Source: Nymphaea colorata | Lineage: Eukaryota; Streptophyta; Magnoliopsida; Nymphaeales; Nymphaeaceae | DNA length: 64,000 bases | NCBI RefSeq assembly: GCF_008831285.2 | Contig: NC_045146.1 | Location: 7,016,972-7,080,971 of the forward strand | Direction: 5' to 3' | Made by a program: the position numbers and the translations under genes | Notes under the pieces: generated by a model | Told to the model about the DNA's origin: nothing | Seen by the model: the letters and a program-made list of their open reading frames with translations, nothing else | Databases searched by the model: none | Shown: positions 24,465 to 36,644 of the stretch, one piece after another | Position numbering within the stretch: the stretch's first letter is position 1 | How the letters are laid out: every line of letters starts with the position of its first letter

Positions 24465-26923
24465 CTATTTTTTTAGTTTTTTATCAAGCTTACATTAATC
24501 TCATACAGAATTCAAAATTTTATTAAACAAAATAAATAAAGGATGAGAGGCCTGGTCGTCCTCCTTAAAGGAGGATAGTCAATTCTCCTTTAAAAGGATG
24601 ACAGGCATGTAACCTTTATTAAAAAATTTTAAATGTAGACCAACAAAACTTGATGTCATTTAAAAATGACTTCAAGTTTTTTATTCTTTGAAAAGGACTC
24701 TCTCCCTTAAAAGAGAGAGAAAGAATGAAAGACGGAAAAAGGGAAGAGAGCGGGAATAAGAGGGGGAAAAAGGGGGAGGAGAGAGGGAGGAGGAAAAAAG
24801 GAACCCAAAAAAGATGGGGAAAGAAAAAAAAGGGAACAAAAAGAGAGAGAAAAGAGAAGGTGCAGTCAGCAGCACCGGCCTCTGTTTACAAGCCTAGCAG
24901 CACAAAACTCCTTGACAAATGCTTCAGTGTCCCTATCAATTTTAACATTAATATTTGCATTTTATTGGTTTCCTTGTCTTTTGGGGATGGAGGGGGTGGG
25001 AAGAGGTGCAAGGCCACCTAATGCACCAACTCCTGCCTAGCCCAATCTAGAATGAACCAAATACTTTTCAAAACATAGATAAAAGAGATGTAAACTAGTT
25101 AGCTTTTGCATCTGATTGGTTGATCCCATTTAAAATCAGGTGTCATGAAGCCTGTATCTCCAAAAAAGGAGTACATGAAAAGAAATAAGAGATGTTCATC
25201 CCGGTGTTATTTCTTTCGTACGATAGAGGCCCGCACCAAAAAAACCTATATAATACACCATCAATACACTTTTCTTAAGTGTATCCGTGGTGTATCGGCT
25301 GTATTGGATGATACAACTGCAGTATCATACGATATGGTGGACACACCCCTTATCGTACAATACGAGGCTTGGGCATTTTAGAAGAACCTAGCACCTTTTT
25401 GTTTCATTTTTTATTTTAATTCCCACAGCTCTCCCTCATTCCACATGTCTTATTGCCGTTTCATACAGCTGACTTATTTTCGCATATTTAACGTGTCTTT
25501 TTCAATTAAGAAGTGATATTTGTGACAGTGGGAAAAAAATAGCAACAGAATACATTGGCATTGCAACGTAGAGGAATTTAGTTGGAAAATAGCTATTACC
25601 TGTGCCACACCCGTGTCAACATTGCTAAACATCAGTTCAGGTGCAGGACATGGCAAAATGAATGTGTTGGTACTTTTTTTGTTCTCTTTTGGTTTTTTTT
25701 TTGTTTATTAAAAATATTTTGTGAATATATAGAATGAATATATGTGTTGGACTTGTGTAAAATCTTATTTGTTGTTCTATATATAGAAACATATGCACAC
25801 ACACCCATGTGACATACTCTACTGTTGACCATATTTAAAGAAGACACTTGTATCATCAGAAAAATAAGAGAACTAAAGATGGCCTCTAATTAACTCGATC
25901 CCAAAAATGAAATTCCAAACACCAATATATTGCCCATTAATGACATGAACACACCACACCCTAAATCAACTGATGCAGACAGAAAGAATCAAATAGCAAA
26001 TTACTGTTCTGCAAGCTAAACCTCGACATTAAGGCGATCAGCATAGGCGCCTGATATCCATCCTCCCACCTTAAGAGCAGCATCCTTTCCCTCCACCACC
26101 TAAACAAGAATCAGGCGACGAAAAACATATAAGAGTCCCCCTATCTCCTAGTTCAACAAATTAGGAAGAACATACTCTTCAATCAAGTATGACAGCTAGA
26201 CAAAGACCACTGACACAATTTAACTAAACAAAGAACTGGAAGTCAATGATCAACAAAAAAGATGAACTCAAAACTTAAAAAGGAAAAGGAAAGAAAAGGA
26301 GAAACGCCAATAAAAAACGTTCTCCACCCAACCATTTGTTTAGGAAAAGGGTCGTAAAGAACATACGGTCTGAAAATAAGACAAAGATTTAACTAACAAA
26401 ACTTTTAACAATATGAATCCTCATAACTTAAACAAAATCATAACAAGAAAATCGAAAACAGATGAGACTTCAATAGAGAATCAAACAAAAGGAGACAAAT
26501 GAAATCATCCGTAATACCACCAACCCTAGAGGCAAAGCAATTATACAACAACCCAATGGGATAAACAATTTTAGACGAAAAGGAGGTAAGGAAAAACCGT
26601 TCGAACCACAATGAGATCCTTCAGATTGCTTGCTTCTAATAGCTCGAGGACGAAGGAGAGAACCGGCCGATTAGCGACGGGCAGCAAAGCGTCCGGGACA
26701 TCCTGAATCACCAATCGCACTGAAGATCAGATAGAAAGAGTAGAGATAGAATGAGGAATACACAAGACCCAGGCTTCATTGTCTAGGTTTAGCTACTAGT
26801 CGAACTCCGGTCGCCAAAAGGAAAAGTAAAGCAAGCGAAGAAAAAGGTCCAGCATACCTTGGAGACGAGAGGGGCGAGCTCCTTTGAGTTGCCTCCGGCG
26901 AGTACCACCACCTGGAAATCCAT
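19200..26923 (-). CDS. Translation initiation factor eIF2B subunit gamma, 13 exons
   Basis: Joining 26923-26858, 26702-26607, 26099-26022, 21279-21199, 21087-20868, 20797-20739, 20573-20524, 20446-20359, 20237-19977, 19858-19766, 19660-19556, 19479-19363 and 19265-19200 gives 459 codons. All introns are GT..AG, phases match throughout, and the frame ends in TAG. eIF2B is the guanine-nucleotide exchange factor of eIF2; gamma pairs with the catalytic epsilon subunit in the cytosol. The N-terminal half is the nucleotidyltransferase-like domain (VVVLAGG near residue 5, VGTAGALRAVAHRLT, SGDLVSDVPPGAVAA). The C-terminal part shows left-handed beta-helix repeats (SVKRSVIGRHCRIG, IVNSVVMDHVTI). The length agrees with plant homologues (about 450). 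The start is placed at MDFQ as in the family; an in-frame ATG at 26,932 (adding MAA) also has good context, and one at 26,995 is less likely. It appears functional. Confidence 0.93.
21280..26021 (-). other. Intron 3 of eIF2B-gamma, 4.7 kb, repeat-laden
   Basis: The gene's other introns are about 80-200 bp except intron 2 (about 500 bp), so this one is exceptional. It holds words of TATCGCAATATTTTCG type (21,415-21,520), polyT-rich DNA near 22,600-22,850, a (TA)20 run at 24,422-24,461, a polypurine tract at 24,705-24,865 and GTATCATAC-type repeats at 25,230-25,370. I found no transposon termini that delimit a single insertion. Confidence 0.8.
24705..24865 (+). repeat. Polypurine tract in intron 3
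   Basis: About 160 bp of nearly pure A and G (AGAGAGAAAGAATGAAAGAC, then GGGGGAAAAAGGGGGAGGAG and so on). Because the gene is read on the other strand, the intron RNA would be pyrimidine-rich here, some 1.3 kb from the acceptor it would have to reach. Confidence 0.8.
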
Positions 26924-26999
26924 GGCGGCCATTTTCCACTTTCCCCTCTGCGCACTTCTCTTCGGCTTTCCACGCTCACGCCGCCTTTTCTGCACCTGG

Positions 27000-28770
27000 G
27001 AACCGGTTTCCCTTCGGTACGGTCCGTGTGGAGAACATAATCAGATATAGACCGGTCGGATCTTAGCCTTTTCTGGATCCTACTTAGTCCTTCGATTTCA
27101 TGGACTTGGAGGGCCTGGTGACGGCCCAAAACCCAGGCTCTGATGCAAAACCTGATTTTACCTTTAAAATGCCATTTAAAGTCTATATAGATTATATCAA
27201 AATTAGGTTTTGCCAAAACGCGATTTAATGAAACTTGGTTTTCATAAAGAACCTATAAGAGGAGGCAAAAATAATTTTTGCCCTCTCCAATTTTATTGTT
27301 TTGTCACCCAAACATCCTTTAAAATCCATGTTTTTAACTACGTTTTCGTAAAACTTGACTTTCACAAAACCAATTTTTTAAGGATTTCATCCAAATGCAA
27401 TTCTTTGGCTGAATCCAACTCCTATTAAAACAGTACCACATTGGATCTTTGGTTTAGTTTTGGACTCCATTCCAAATTCAAATTTGCTCAACAATTGGCT
27501 TTGTCCTGTTAACCAAAACTAGATGAATCTGAATTCAGATGGATAATTAAAGACATTTGATTCATTAACAATTATAAACCAAATTTGATCCTATCTTATT
27601 CACTTAATGCTACTAAGTAGGCTAAATGCTCAGCTCAGGAATTTAATTACGGTCACATAATCTTGAAAAGACAAATTTAGTACATTTGATGAACATGTTG
27701 TTTTTGGTTTGATTCTTGGCTTCGTGAAAGCTTTAATTTTATGTAAATGTATTGTACATGTCCATACATTCGCCATGTATCTAGACAAATGGAGATTGCA
27801 TTTATGACTTAGTAGTTAAAAGCTCCAGGATTGAATGGGGTAGCTGATGCATCGCAAATCTAGGCTTGTCATGCACCAATTCTTAATCCAATGATATTGC
27901 TCATGCACCATGGCTCCAATGCTAGTGATGGCGCAATAGTAGCGAGCTCAGCTACAGATTTCATAATCAAGACAAGATGAGGCACCTTCACTTCGATCAT
28001 CAAGGTGACAAATTAAGGGCCACAAATTGTAGGCTTGGTCTGACTTTGGTCCTCTTATTTAGCTGTTTATTTGTTGTATTCGTGTTTGGACCCTTATTTG
28101 TTCTAGCTTACGGCTTCTAGCAACACCTTGGAGATTTCTCGGCACTTTTTCTTTTGTTGCATGCTTTGTTTATTAGTTTCCATTGTTCCTTCACTGAAAT
28201 AGGTTATTTTCATTTGTTACATATTTTAATTCCTCTTCTTCCTCTTTCATTTGATTCCATTCAACTGATTAGGATAATCAAATCCTAGTCACAACCTCAT
28301 ATTAATACCAAAACCTGATTTTTTCCTTTTTTCCATGATGACACAAGAATTAAAGCAAGATCATGTTAAAATAAGATGCAAAAAATAAAAACTTTGAAAA
28401 AGTAGGTAAGAATTTTGCAAGATGCAGGTTTCCTCCTTGATTTTTCTCCTTTTTAATTTGATTTCTGCAATTCACAGAGGCTGCCATAAGAATAACATGC
28501 ATATAGGGCAGCACTGGTTAAGTGCAAAACCAATAAAATTTTCAATGGACTATGTTAAGAAACTTTATGCATAATTCATTCCCATTCAAAGCTCCTCGTG
28601 GTTCTTGAGCTTCTTGCACAACAATTTCTAAAAATCTCCATGATTAACACATATAGCCTCAAGCACTACATCTACTGAACTAAACAAAAGCCAAGGATCA
28701 GGCCGAATACTCAATCTAAATCAAAGACTCACTTTCATCTTATGTTTTTGCATCCAACAACACTATCAAC
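27000..28770. other. Promoter side of eIF2B-gamma and intergenic DNA
   Basis: The 5' flank of eIF2B-gamma is GC-rich up to about 27,060, with no TATA box that I can point to. Beyond it the sequence becomes AT-rich (words such as AAACCTGATTTTACC, AAAACTTGACTTTC) without domains or clear terminal repeats. Confidence 0.4.
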
Positions 28771-30250
28771 CAACATTTGAAATTCCTGCCACAATTTCTT
28801 ATCAATCTCCTCCTTGGATCTCTTCTCCTTTGCCACCACAAAAATTTTCATTGCAGAGAGCTAAAAGACAACAGGCTGACATTAAATCTCCTTTCAAAGG
28901 CCCTCTCACAAGCATGATGACATGTTCAGTAGATTCCACTTTCCTTTCACACAACGAACACTTGCTCTCCAAAGAGATGCCAAAGTGCTGCATCCTTTCT
29001 TGAGTTAACAATCTGTCTTCTAGAGCTATAAATGCACACCATTTCACATGATGAATAGCGACATGGCCTTTCTCCATTCTCCACTGGCATTCGATCTTTG
29101 ATTCTATCATAAATTTTCATGCTTTTTAACATCACAACCTCACTGTCACCCCATCAAAGCTTATCTTCAGTTACACTTAACTGAGAATGGTCAATCAACT
29201 GCCTAATTCATCTGAACCAGGGGGATCAATATGGCTATGACAATAATTCATAATCATGTCATCAAGATTTCAATTTATGTAATGTTCAAGACACTTCTTC
29301 TAGCACCAGTTAAGGAAAGAGCAGTCCCTAGCCCCAACAATCTAACCAACACTTTACATCGTAGTTATTTCCAATTTTCCATTGATTAAATGGCTAGCTT
29401 TTTGCCATCCCCAAAGAACTCCCTTCCAATTCCACAATATATGGAAGTGCTTCTACAAGTCCACAAACAATCACTTAGCAAATATTTGACCTTTACAAAA
29501 GAAGCCCACAAGATATTAGATATAAATGTTTTCAGACCAAACAAATGAATGTGAGTCTTATTAAATGTCTAGGTTATTTAATTCAACTCCACCTTCATCA
29601 GTCGGTCCACATACCAAGTGCCAACTGCTTGAAACCTCTTTCCCCCTTCCAAGTCCACTAGAAAAACCTGCACATTGCCTAAGCAAAGTAACAACAATGG
29701 AATTTGGGAGTTTATAATGTCATCCAATACCTGATGACACTTTCTAACAAATGCTTTATTAAACTAGTTCTTCCAGCACATGCTAGCAGTCTACTTTTTC
29801 ACAAAGCAAGTTTCTTCGAGCCTTTACCCCTAAGCAGATCATAGTACTGCACCAACAAGCAACTGAAGTAATGAAATCCTAAGTAAACAATCAGCAACTT
29901 ACCATTTCCCCACCCTAAAATTTGCTCAAAATTGGCAATTACGTTAAACTCCACATGAAACACAATAATGAACGGCTTAGAGGGGTGTACTTCAAGACTT
30001 GCTCTCTTTTCAAACTCCCTAAGGACCGAATTGAAACATGACAAAGAATATCTAATAGCTGATGAATAGAGGAGAATGTCATTAGCAAAGAAAACACCTA
30101 GGGAGATCAACTCATGTCCTACCACCATTGAAATGCATATGGAACCTCTTATATTCTCAAAATCTACTCTTTTGCCAACAGTTCCATCACTAAAATGAAT
30201 AAAAAGGGTGAGATTGGATCACCTTGATGGAGACTATGTTGGCTTTGGAA
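28770..30250 (-). pseudogene. LINE (L1-type) reverse transcriptase relic
   Basis: On the minus strand near 30,240-30,160 the frame reads LHQGDPISPFLFILVMELL, the classic LINE RT motif. Near 30,095 comes GVFFANDILLYS, where the usual FADD catalytic pair has become FAND. Further on (29,110-28,850) is WCAFIALEDRLLTQERM with SKCSLCE and STEHVI, the zinc-binding RVT C-terminal domain. Frames are broken and the RT metal-binding Asp is lost, so the element is dead. Its 5' part is missing: at about 30,250 it abuts an LTR fragment. Confidence 0.8.
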
Positions 30251-31179
30251 GTAGTCACCTTCTCCTTTTCTCTCTAAATTCTCTCTCCCTCTAAAATCTC
30301 TCTCTTTCTTCAAAACATTTTATTTCATGATTTTCAAATCTCTTTTTCTTTCTCTTTCCCCCTATACCTCTCGAATTAAAGCTTTTTTTATTTTTCATTC
30401 TTTCAAATATTTTCCTCCCAAAATCTAAAGTTTTAGTTCCTCAATTGTTAACTTTACCAAGACCAAAGCTCATGTAATGACCCAATATTAGAATCATGCT
30501 TGATAGTCTACAACTTCATTCTATTTTCAATAATTTTTCTCTTTTCATAAAATTATTTATGACAAACGTATATATGAAAATGAGAAACTTAGATATATGT
30601 GATGGTAGGAATGCTTTTAGATAAATGTTATGATAAGAATGAGTAGTTTGCTTCTAATCATGTAGGGTCAATGTATTCATATATTTACATTCACTTGTGA
30701 AAATCACAAATGATCACAAATACTTCTTTACAAGAACTTAAGCAAGATGAGATGGAGTTCTACTAGATAGTAACCAAATTAGAACAAAAATCTCAAACCT
30801 ACTTACATTCTTAGGAGAACACTAAATTGACTTAAAAAAAAATGACATTCAAAGGTTTCCAAATGATATTTGTAAAGATTTTTCATATCAAAATGTTTTA
30901 TATTCTGAAAAGATTCTTCAAAACTTTCTCAAAAATTTGAAACATCGAATCTTTAATATTTTCTCAAACACCACACTGCATTTAGAATGAAAAGATATTT
31001 AAGAAAAAATGAAATGCATCAAGAATAATCATAGCCCTTGGATTGATTATCCCAAGTAAAGACATCGGTAACGGTCAATCCTTGTACCAACGGTCGAGTC
31101 CCTTTCTCTCTCATTTCAAAATAAAACATCATTTTTCTAAAGCACTCTAGAAACCAAAGTATTTTTCGGGATGTGAACA
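30250..31179 (+). repeat. 3' part of a Gypsy-like LTR, same family as 52,869-56,178
   Basis: The order of words matches 55,400-56,178: AATGACCCAATATT(A/G)GAATC with TGCTTGAT(A/G)GTCTACAA at 30,477, then GATCACAAATAC, AAGCAAGATGAGATGGAG, TCTCAAACCTACTTA, and GTAAAGACATCGGTAACGGT followed by CGAGTCC. It ends ATGTGAACA at 31,179, like the GCAAACA end of the full LTR. No primer-binding site follows, so this is a truncated solo remnant. Confidence 0.75.
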
Positions 31180-31189
31180 TGCATGTTAG

Positions 31190-32205
31190 TCAAAGGCACC
31201 ACTTTGTTTTAGAGTAACCACTCCATTTGGTCTACAAGCTCCACTGGTCGTACCACTCCCATTTGATCCAAAATCTCAAAATGACCTACATATCCATATA
31301 GTTCAACTTTCCATTCATACCAAAAATAGAACACACCCTTTGTTGGTGGAACTTGAAGAGAGACATTGTCTCCTATTTTGAAGCTTAATTTTTTATGCCA
31401 CTAACTAGTATAGCTCTTTTGTCTACTCTATGAAACTAATGTACTTTGGTGAATCATCTTTACTTTCATGAAGTAGTGTTGTAATGTTGAGGGTAGGGCT
31501 GTTCGTGAGCGAGTTCGAGCCTAGTTGATCCAGCTCAAACTCGGCTTGTTTGCCTTCAAATGAACTGGAGCTCGACTCGAGCTTGATTTAATTAGCTTGA
31601 GATCGACTCCGCTTGAGTTCTTAAAACTCGAACTTGGCTCGATTCAGCTCGAGTCGAAGATTGGCTTGAACCGAGCCAAACATTTCATTAAAAAATTTAT
31701 TTTTTAAAGGAAGAGGCAACATATAGACTTGAACATGGAATCTCCCACATACTAGTCACACATATACCCATTTGAGCAATATACTTTTTTTTGATAATTT
31801 TATAAGACATATTTTATATATTTTTTTTCTCGAGCTTAACTGAGTTTAACAGAGCCGAGCCCACTTAACTCGAGCTCAACTCCTTTAGGTTGTCGAGTTC
31901 ATTTCTTAACTCGAACTCGACTCGTTTAATAAATGAGTCGAGTTTGGGCCAAGTTTATCGAGCGACTCGAGTTAGCTCGACTCATTGAACAGCCCTAGTT
32001 GAGGGATAATCTATAACTTTAGATCCAACCTCATTACAACACAAAGGCCATAAACAAGGTCACCCACAAAGTGCCTTCAATAAGGCTATGTATATATCCA
32101 CATGGTAGCTATTTTTATAGACAAGCTAGGTGAAACTCACATGCTTATACCATTCATTTTTCCAACTAAAGTACAAGTAAACAAAATATCTTCAAACCAT
32201 TAATC
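31190..32205 (-). pseudogene. Ty3/Gypsy (chromovirus-like) integrase relic, split by a hAT MITE
   Basis: Minus-strand translation with frame repairs resembles the end of a Gypsy integrase. Near 32,190-32,010 there is a NSYH...A(L)F/LKALCG..C..P.C..EVG pattern (usual SYHASIGMAPFEALYGRKCR). Below the MITE, near 31,400-31,210, come KIGDNVSLQVPPTKGV and then a GKL..Y.G.FEIL..MG series (usual VGDxVFLKVSPxKGVxRF and GPFEIL). Many stops and frameshifts are present. The two halves rejoin when the 31,494-31,997 element and one copy of its target duplication are left out. Confidence 0.6.
31494..31997. mobile_element. hAT-type MITE, 504 bp, perfect 8-bp target duplication
   Basis: The termini are TAGGGCTGTTC (31,494) and GAACAGCCCTA (ending 31,997), perfect 11-bp inverted repeats. 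The flanking octamers are both GTTGAGGG (31,486-31,493 and 31,998-32,005). An 8-bp duplication with TAGGG-type ends is diagnostic of the hAT superfamily. Both subterminal regions are packed with GAGCTCGA/CTCGAGC words in inverted orientation, as expected for transposase-binding repeats. It has no coding capacity, so it is non-autonomous. Confidence 0.9.
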
Positions 32206-33540
32206 TATTCATGAAAACTTTATGTACTCACAAGTATTCATCGTCTAGCTCTGCCAAGAATGTGACGACTCTTTTGAATATGTTTGTTGTGGGGGAACTT
32301 CCGCACGAGGTCCTTTATATGCCCTCATGTCCAGTGCAACTATCCCCATCTAGCCCTATCAAGCATGTGATGACTCCTTTGAACTTGTTCTTACAGCCAC
32401 GTAAGAATTATTTATTAAGGAATTTCTTTCATATTTCTGTCTAGGTGGTAATCCTAACTAAGTCTAATGATTTTGGCTAATGCTTGGCTTTGTTTTTTAA
32501 GCTAAAGAGGAATAAGATTAGTACGGGCGTATTGTCTCCAGGATGTTTGATTTTAACACACTATAACAATGTTGGCCATGGCTATGATAGATGCCCATGG
32601 AACAACTTAGACAATCAAATTTAGCAGTCCATACTGGAGCATCAATTTATTGAAAGGGCCTCTTGTCAAAGAGTTGGCATGTACCTAAGGGTTCTCACAC
32701 TCACGGTTGGCAGAAGCAATGCCTTTGATACCATACTACTAGCACTCCTCCGGGTGGGAGAGGGAACACACACCTTTCTGCCCTGGATCTCAACCCCTTC
32801 AGCTGGATGGAAAAGACCTACTTCTGAGTTGGTTGCCCATTTGCGGATGGTAAATCTTTCTCCGAACATGGAGTGCGAACCTTTCTCTCTTGTATTTCTC
32901 ACTAGCCATCAAAACCCAATAGTGAAATCCTGCAAATAAAGAGAAAACGGCTCTCATAGAAACTACATAATGGAAAATAATATTGACATAATTGTTGGAG
33001 ACTCAAATGATGGATATGCAAGTAGCTGTAGGTAAAAGCAGTATGACCAAGATACACAAATCCACAAAATTTTATATTTCACATGAGTTTTCCCTTTTCA
33101 AATAGAGGGATGGGCTTGGGAATGGGATAATGGGAGATGAGAATGGAGAGGGTTAGTAGAGAGAGATTGCAACTTTAGTGACTTTAGCATGAGTGAGGAT
33201 GACCATCAATAACAATATCAACACATGGGAGACGCAGGTGATTGATTCCTCTCTCTCCCCTCCCCCAACACCCGTAAAACACACACACATATGTCCAGAG
33301 TTGGATATAAATAAATGTACACATACATGCCCAGACTTAGCACCATGTTGAGATGACAATTCCACATTCTCTTCCCCTTCTTCTTCTTCCTCTCTACTAT
33401 TTTCATGTTTCTTCATTTTTCTTCCTCCATTTGACCTATGGGTGATAGGCTCGGTGTTCCCAAGCCCCCAACGGTTTATACCCCTAGCCAAGGATCTCAA
33501 TTGAAGGATGAGAGAGAGAGAGAGAGAGAGGTTGTAGATG
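32206..33540. other. Decayed retroelement-like DNA, no gene
   Basis: On the minus strand ATGGTATCAAAGGCATTGC near 32,737-32,719 resembles a Copia primer-binding site (TGGTATCA..GC), suggesting a decayed LTR to its right. I could not find the paired LTR or a domain. A (GA)n run is at 33,510-33,532. Remaining frames are short and unremarkable. Confidence 0.35.
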
Positions 33541-33542
33541 CT

Positions 33543-33775
33543 GATCCAAAGCAAGTAAGCAACTCCGTCTACTCTGTTTTATCCTTTACAGGTTTTCCCC
33601 GTTGAATCATTTTGTTGTTTGACATCGGTTTTAGTTTTTTGGAGGTTGCATATGTTGTCCTAAAACAAGCAAGCGATTACTTCTACTCAGTTTCATCCTT
33701 TACAGCCTTTTCCCAATGAATCGTTTTGTTGTTTGGCATTGCTTTAAGTTTTCTAGAGTTTCATTGTTTTGGCCT
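33543..33775 (+). repeat. Tandem duplication of ~115 bp
   Basis: Two diverged copies begin at about 33,543 and 33,658. Each has (A/C)AAGCAAG(T/C)AAGC, CTACTC(T/A)GTTT(T/C)ATCCTTTACAG, then TTTTGTTGTTTG(A/G)CAT and TTTAGTTTTTTGGAG-like words. No coding role is apparent. Confidence 0.8.
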
Positions 33776-36640
33776 TTAAAATAATGTATTGCTACTGCAA
33801 TGGCTATGCCTAATTTGTGTTTTCAAAGGGACTTATATCAATTAGAGACATTGTCAAGGAAGCATAAGGGAAAAACCCTGTGAATGTTAATCGCTACTAC
33901 GATATAGGGGTTCACATTTTTTAGCACATATTGCCTTCTTTGTCTGCTCCTTATAATTGTATAAGGTTTTTTCTCACATGACATTTTCTTAACATAATGC
34001 ATTGGTTCCCAACATCTCTTCTCCAAAATTAGGGCCTAATAAATGGAGATTTTCTGCATTTTTATTCTTATTTCTTTTTCAAATTTAGCACGATAATTTC
34101 CATTCATGTACTTAGTTTTTATTTTATTCATTTTTTTTCAAGAATTTAATGGGATTGTCACCCTCACTTTTTTCAAGGTCATGTGAGATTGTTTGTCCAG
34201 CTAATGCCATATCATTGCAAAGGCCTCCACTAATATCTAATTTCCCTACAACAACAATAATAGTGTTCGAAGCCTAAAGGGCATACCTACTTTTTGATTT
34301 CTACATTTTGAACACTAGAGTAAGTAGCACTCCATATTTCTTTGTTTATCACGTTTCATGCTATAACTAGCTTATTTCTTTTAAATGTCCGGGAAGTAGT
34401 TACAATTGAAATATTGCTAAGGCTGCAGCCGTCGCTTGCCAGTTTGTCCATAAGATAGAATTAGTGAGTTTACCAAATTTTCTACAATATGCTTCTGTCC
34501 TCTTATCCTGGAATGAGTTTATGAATTGTAAAGGTGGGTTAGCTGATTTAAATGGCTTGTTTTGTTTGTTATATTATTGTTAAACTAGTAAAATAAGCTT
34601 TCTCGCATCTCAAATGACATTTCCTGGACACAATACTATTTAACTCCTAGCATTCTTTTATGTGTATAAATTCCCTTGTATACTAGTACATGAGTGTCAT
34701 AAGCTATGTGGTAGTGAACAAGCTTGATATACGTTGAACTGATCATGAAAAGTATAACTTACACTTGCTGTGTGAATCCTGCTTTGTGAACCATCTTCAC
34801 ACATTAAAATTGGTTGTGGCCCACAAATGTCCATTGTGAGCCTAGTTGAAAAGATTATTATCTTCACAAACTCTTTAAGGTATATCTTAATTTTCAGTGA
34901 CGGAATCACTGATGCTGAGATCTAAAGAAATGTTAAAGTGTGTTTAATGGTTATACACCTAGCTACGAAAGCAACAAACAACAAGTAAAAAGCACCCTCC
35001 ATTTGTTGGTTGGCTAAGCAAGATAGATAAAGCACCCTCCTATGTACAACTAGAAGAAGGAAGAAGAAGACCTCTAAAGCTCTTTAAGCCAGGAATGAGC
35101 TCTAATGGTGGCTTCTCCACGTTTTCAACAAAGCTTTCAATAGTCTTTGCAATAACAGTCCTTAATCTTTGACAAATTACAAAAGGGTCAAGAAGATTTT
35201 ATAATTAAAAAAAAATAAGGTGCCACCCAATGGGATGGCATTTTAAATATTTTGCTTCACTTGATCTCTTTCTTGGATATTGAGTTTAGAGTTTATCGAG
35301 TTTAGGGTTCATAATCTGAGGTCTAAGTCCATGACTTGATATGTTCTGACTCTTGGATATGGATCGGGACCTCTAGCTGCATGAATTTCGCTACAAAAAC
35401 CTGAAAACTCAATTGCAGATTCATTTCAAGTCCATTTAACATCACATTTGAAGCATGGGGGGTCTTAACATATAAAACAAGATAAATATGTTATTTAATA
35501 TTTAGAATGATGATAAAGGCACGAACAATAAGCAAATCAGATGGTGTTTCATGCATCATCAATAGGCCAACCAATAAGTAAAAAAACCATGTTCATTAGC
35601 AAAATTGTAAATCTTCTCTCTCTCTCTCTCTCTCAGAGTGCCTTTCTAATGTGAATTAAGCTTTGTGTATGAGGTGCATATTATGTGACTATTATGAAGC
35701 ATTTGTAAACATTCCATTTCAGTAATGTTTATAACCTCCCTGAAGGTTGCTTTAAAGTATTTTAACAATCATTGTTGCTTGCTAAAAGTAAAGGGAAACG
35801 TTCCAAGTAATTCAAAATGATGATAAATTTTCTCAATTTTAGTGCAACATGAGAATTTTTTTTTTTCTGAGGGGGATAATTTCACGTTGCTTCTAGCTTT
35901 AGATCTTAATGGTTCTTGGTTATAGCGCCTAGTCTGGACTTTTCTTTTTAAGTCTATTGATGCTCTAATCAATCCACATGGCATGCAAAGTTCAAGAAAG
36001 GCGCCAGCTGTTCATGGCCACCAAGCAGTTCTGCTAGATATAATGGGTGAGCCTTTTTCCAGGATCTAATTCAGCTGCGCATTTTTTATGCCTATTAAAA
36101 TTCAAGCTCAGACTGGGTGCCCTTGCTAGATGCCTATTTCTAAAACAAGTAGTTGCAATATTTGAATTGCCCATCATGAAAATTGAATATGCAAAAATTT
36201 TCAAGAGTTATTTGCAATATGTTTAGCTAGAATCAGAATCTCCTTAGAATTACACAGATTTACTATTGTTCTTTTCGCATATAAGATCAGTCTGATTTCT
36301 TGTTGAGAATGATGAAATGAAAAAAGGGACAAGAAGTTCACACATTACTTGCATTGGTATCAATTTGGTGAGCATAATCACTTGACATTAATAAATCATT
36401 CTGCTAGGTACTTCTCAATCATGGGTATTCATGCATCCATTACTAGCACCTAGATATCCTTCATGTTTAGGTCTTAGCATTAGCTGGTTGTTCTCAAGCG
36501 TGGAAATCTAATTACTAAGCATGGGTTCTTAAAGTTTTCTATTATTGAACTTAGATTTGTTACTTAAGGTTGCACCTCTTCCTTCAAGTCGTTGCTATTC
36601 TAAATTAAATCAATCAAACTTTATATTTACGGTTGCGATT
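33776..36640. other. Intergenic DNA without identifiable genes
   Basis: AT-rich sequence with a (CT)n run at 35,613-35,635. One short open stretch around 35,984-36,047 (MQSSRKAPAVHGHQA) is followed by GGTGAG and could be read as an exon, but nothing supports it on either side. No transposon termini were recognised. Confidence 0.4.
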
Positions 36641-36644
36641 GGTA

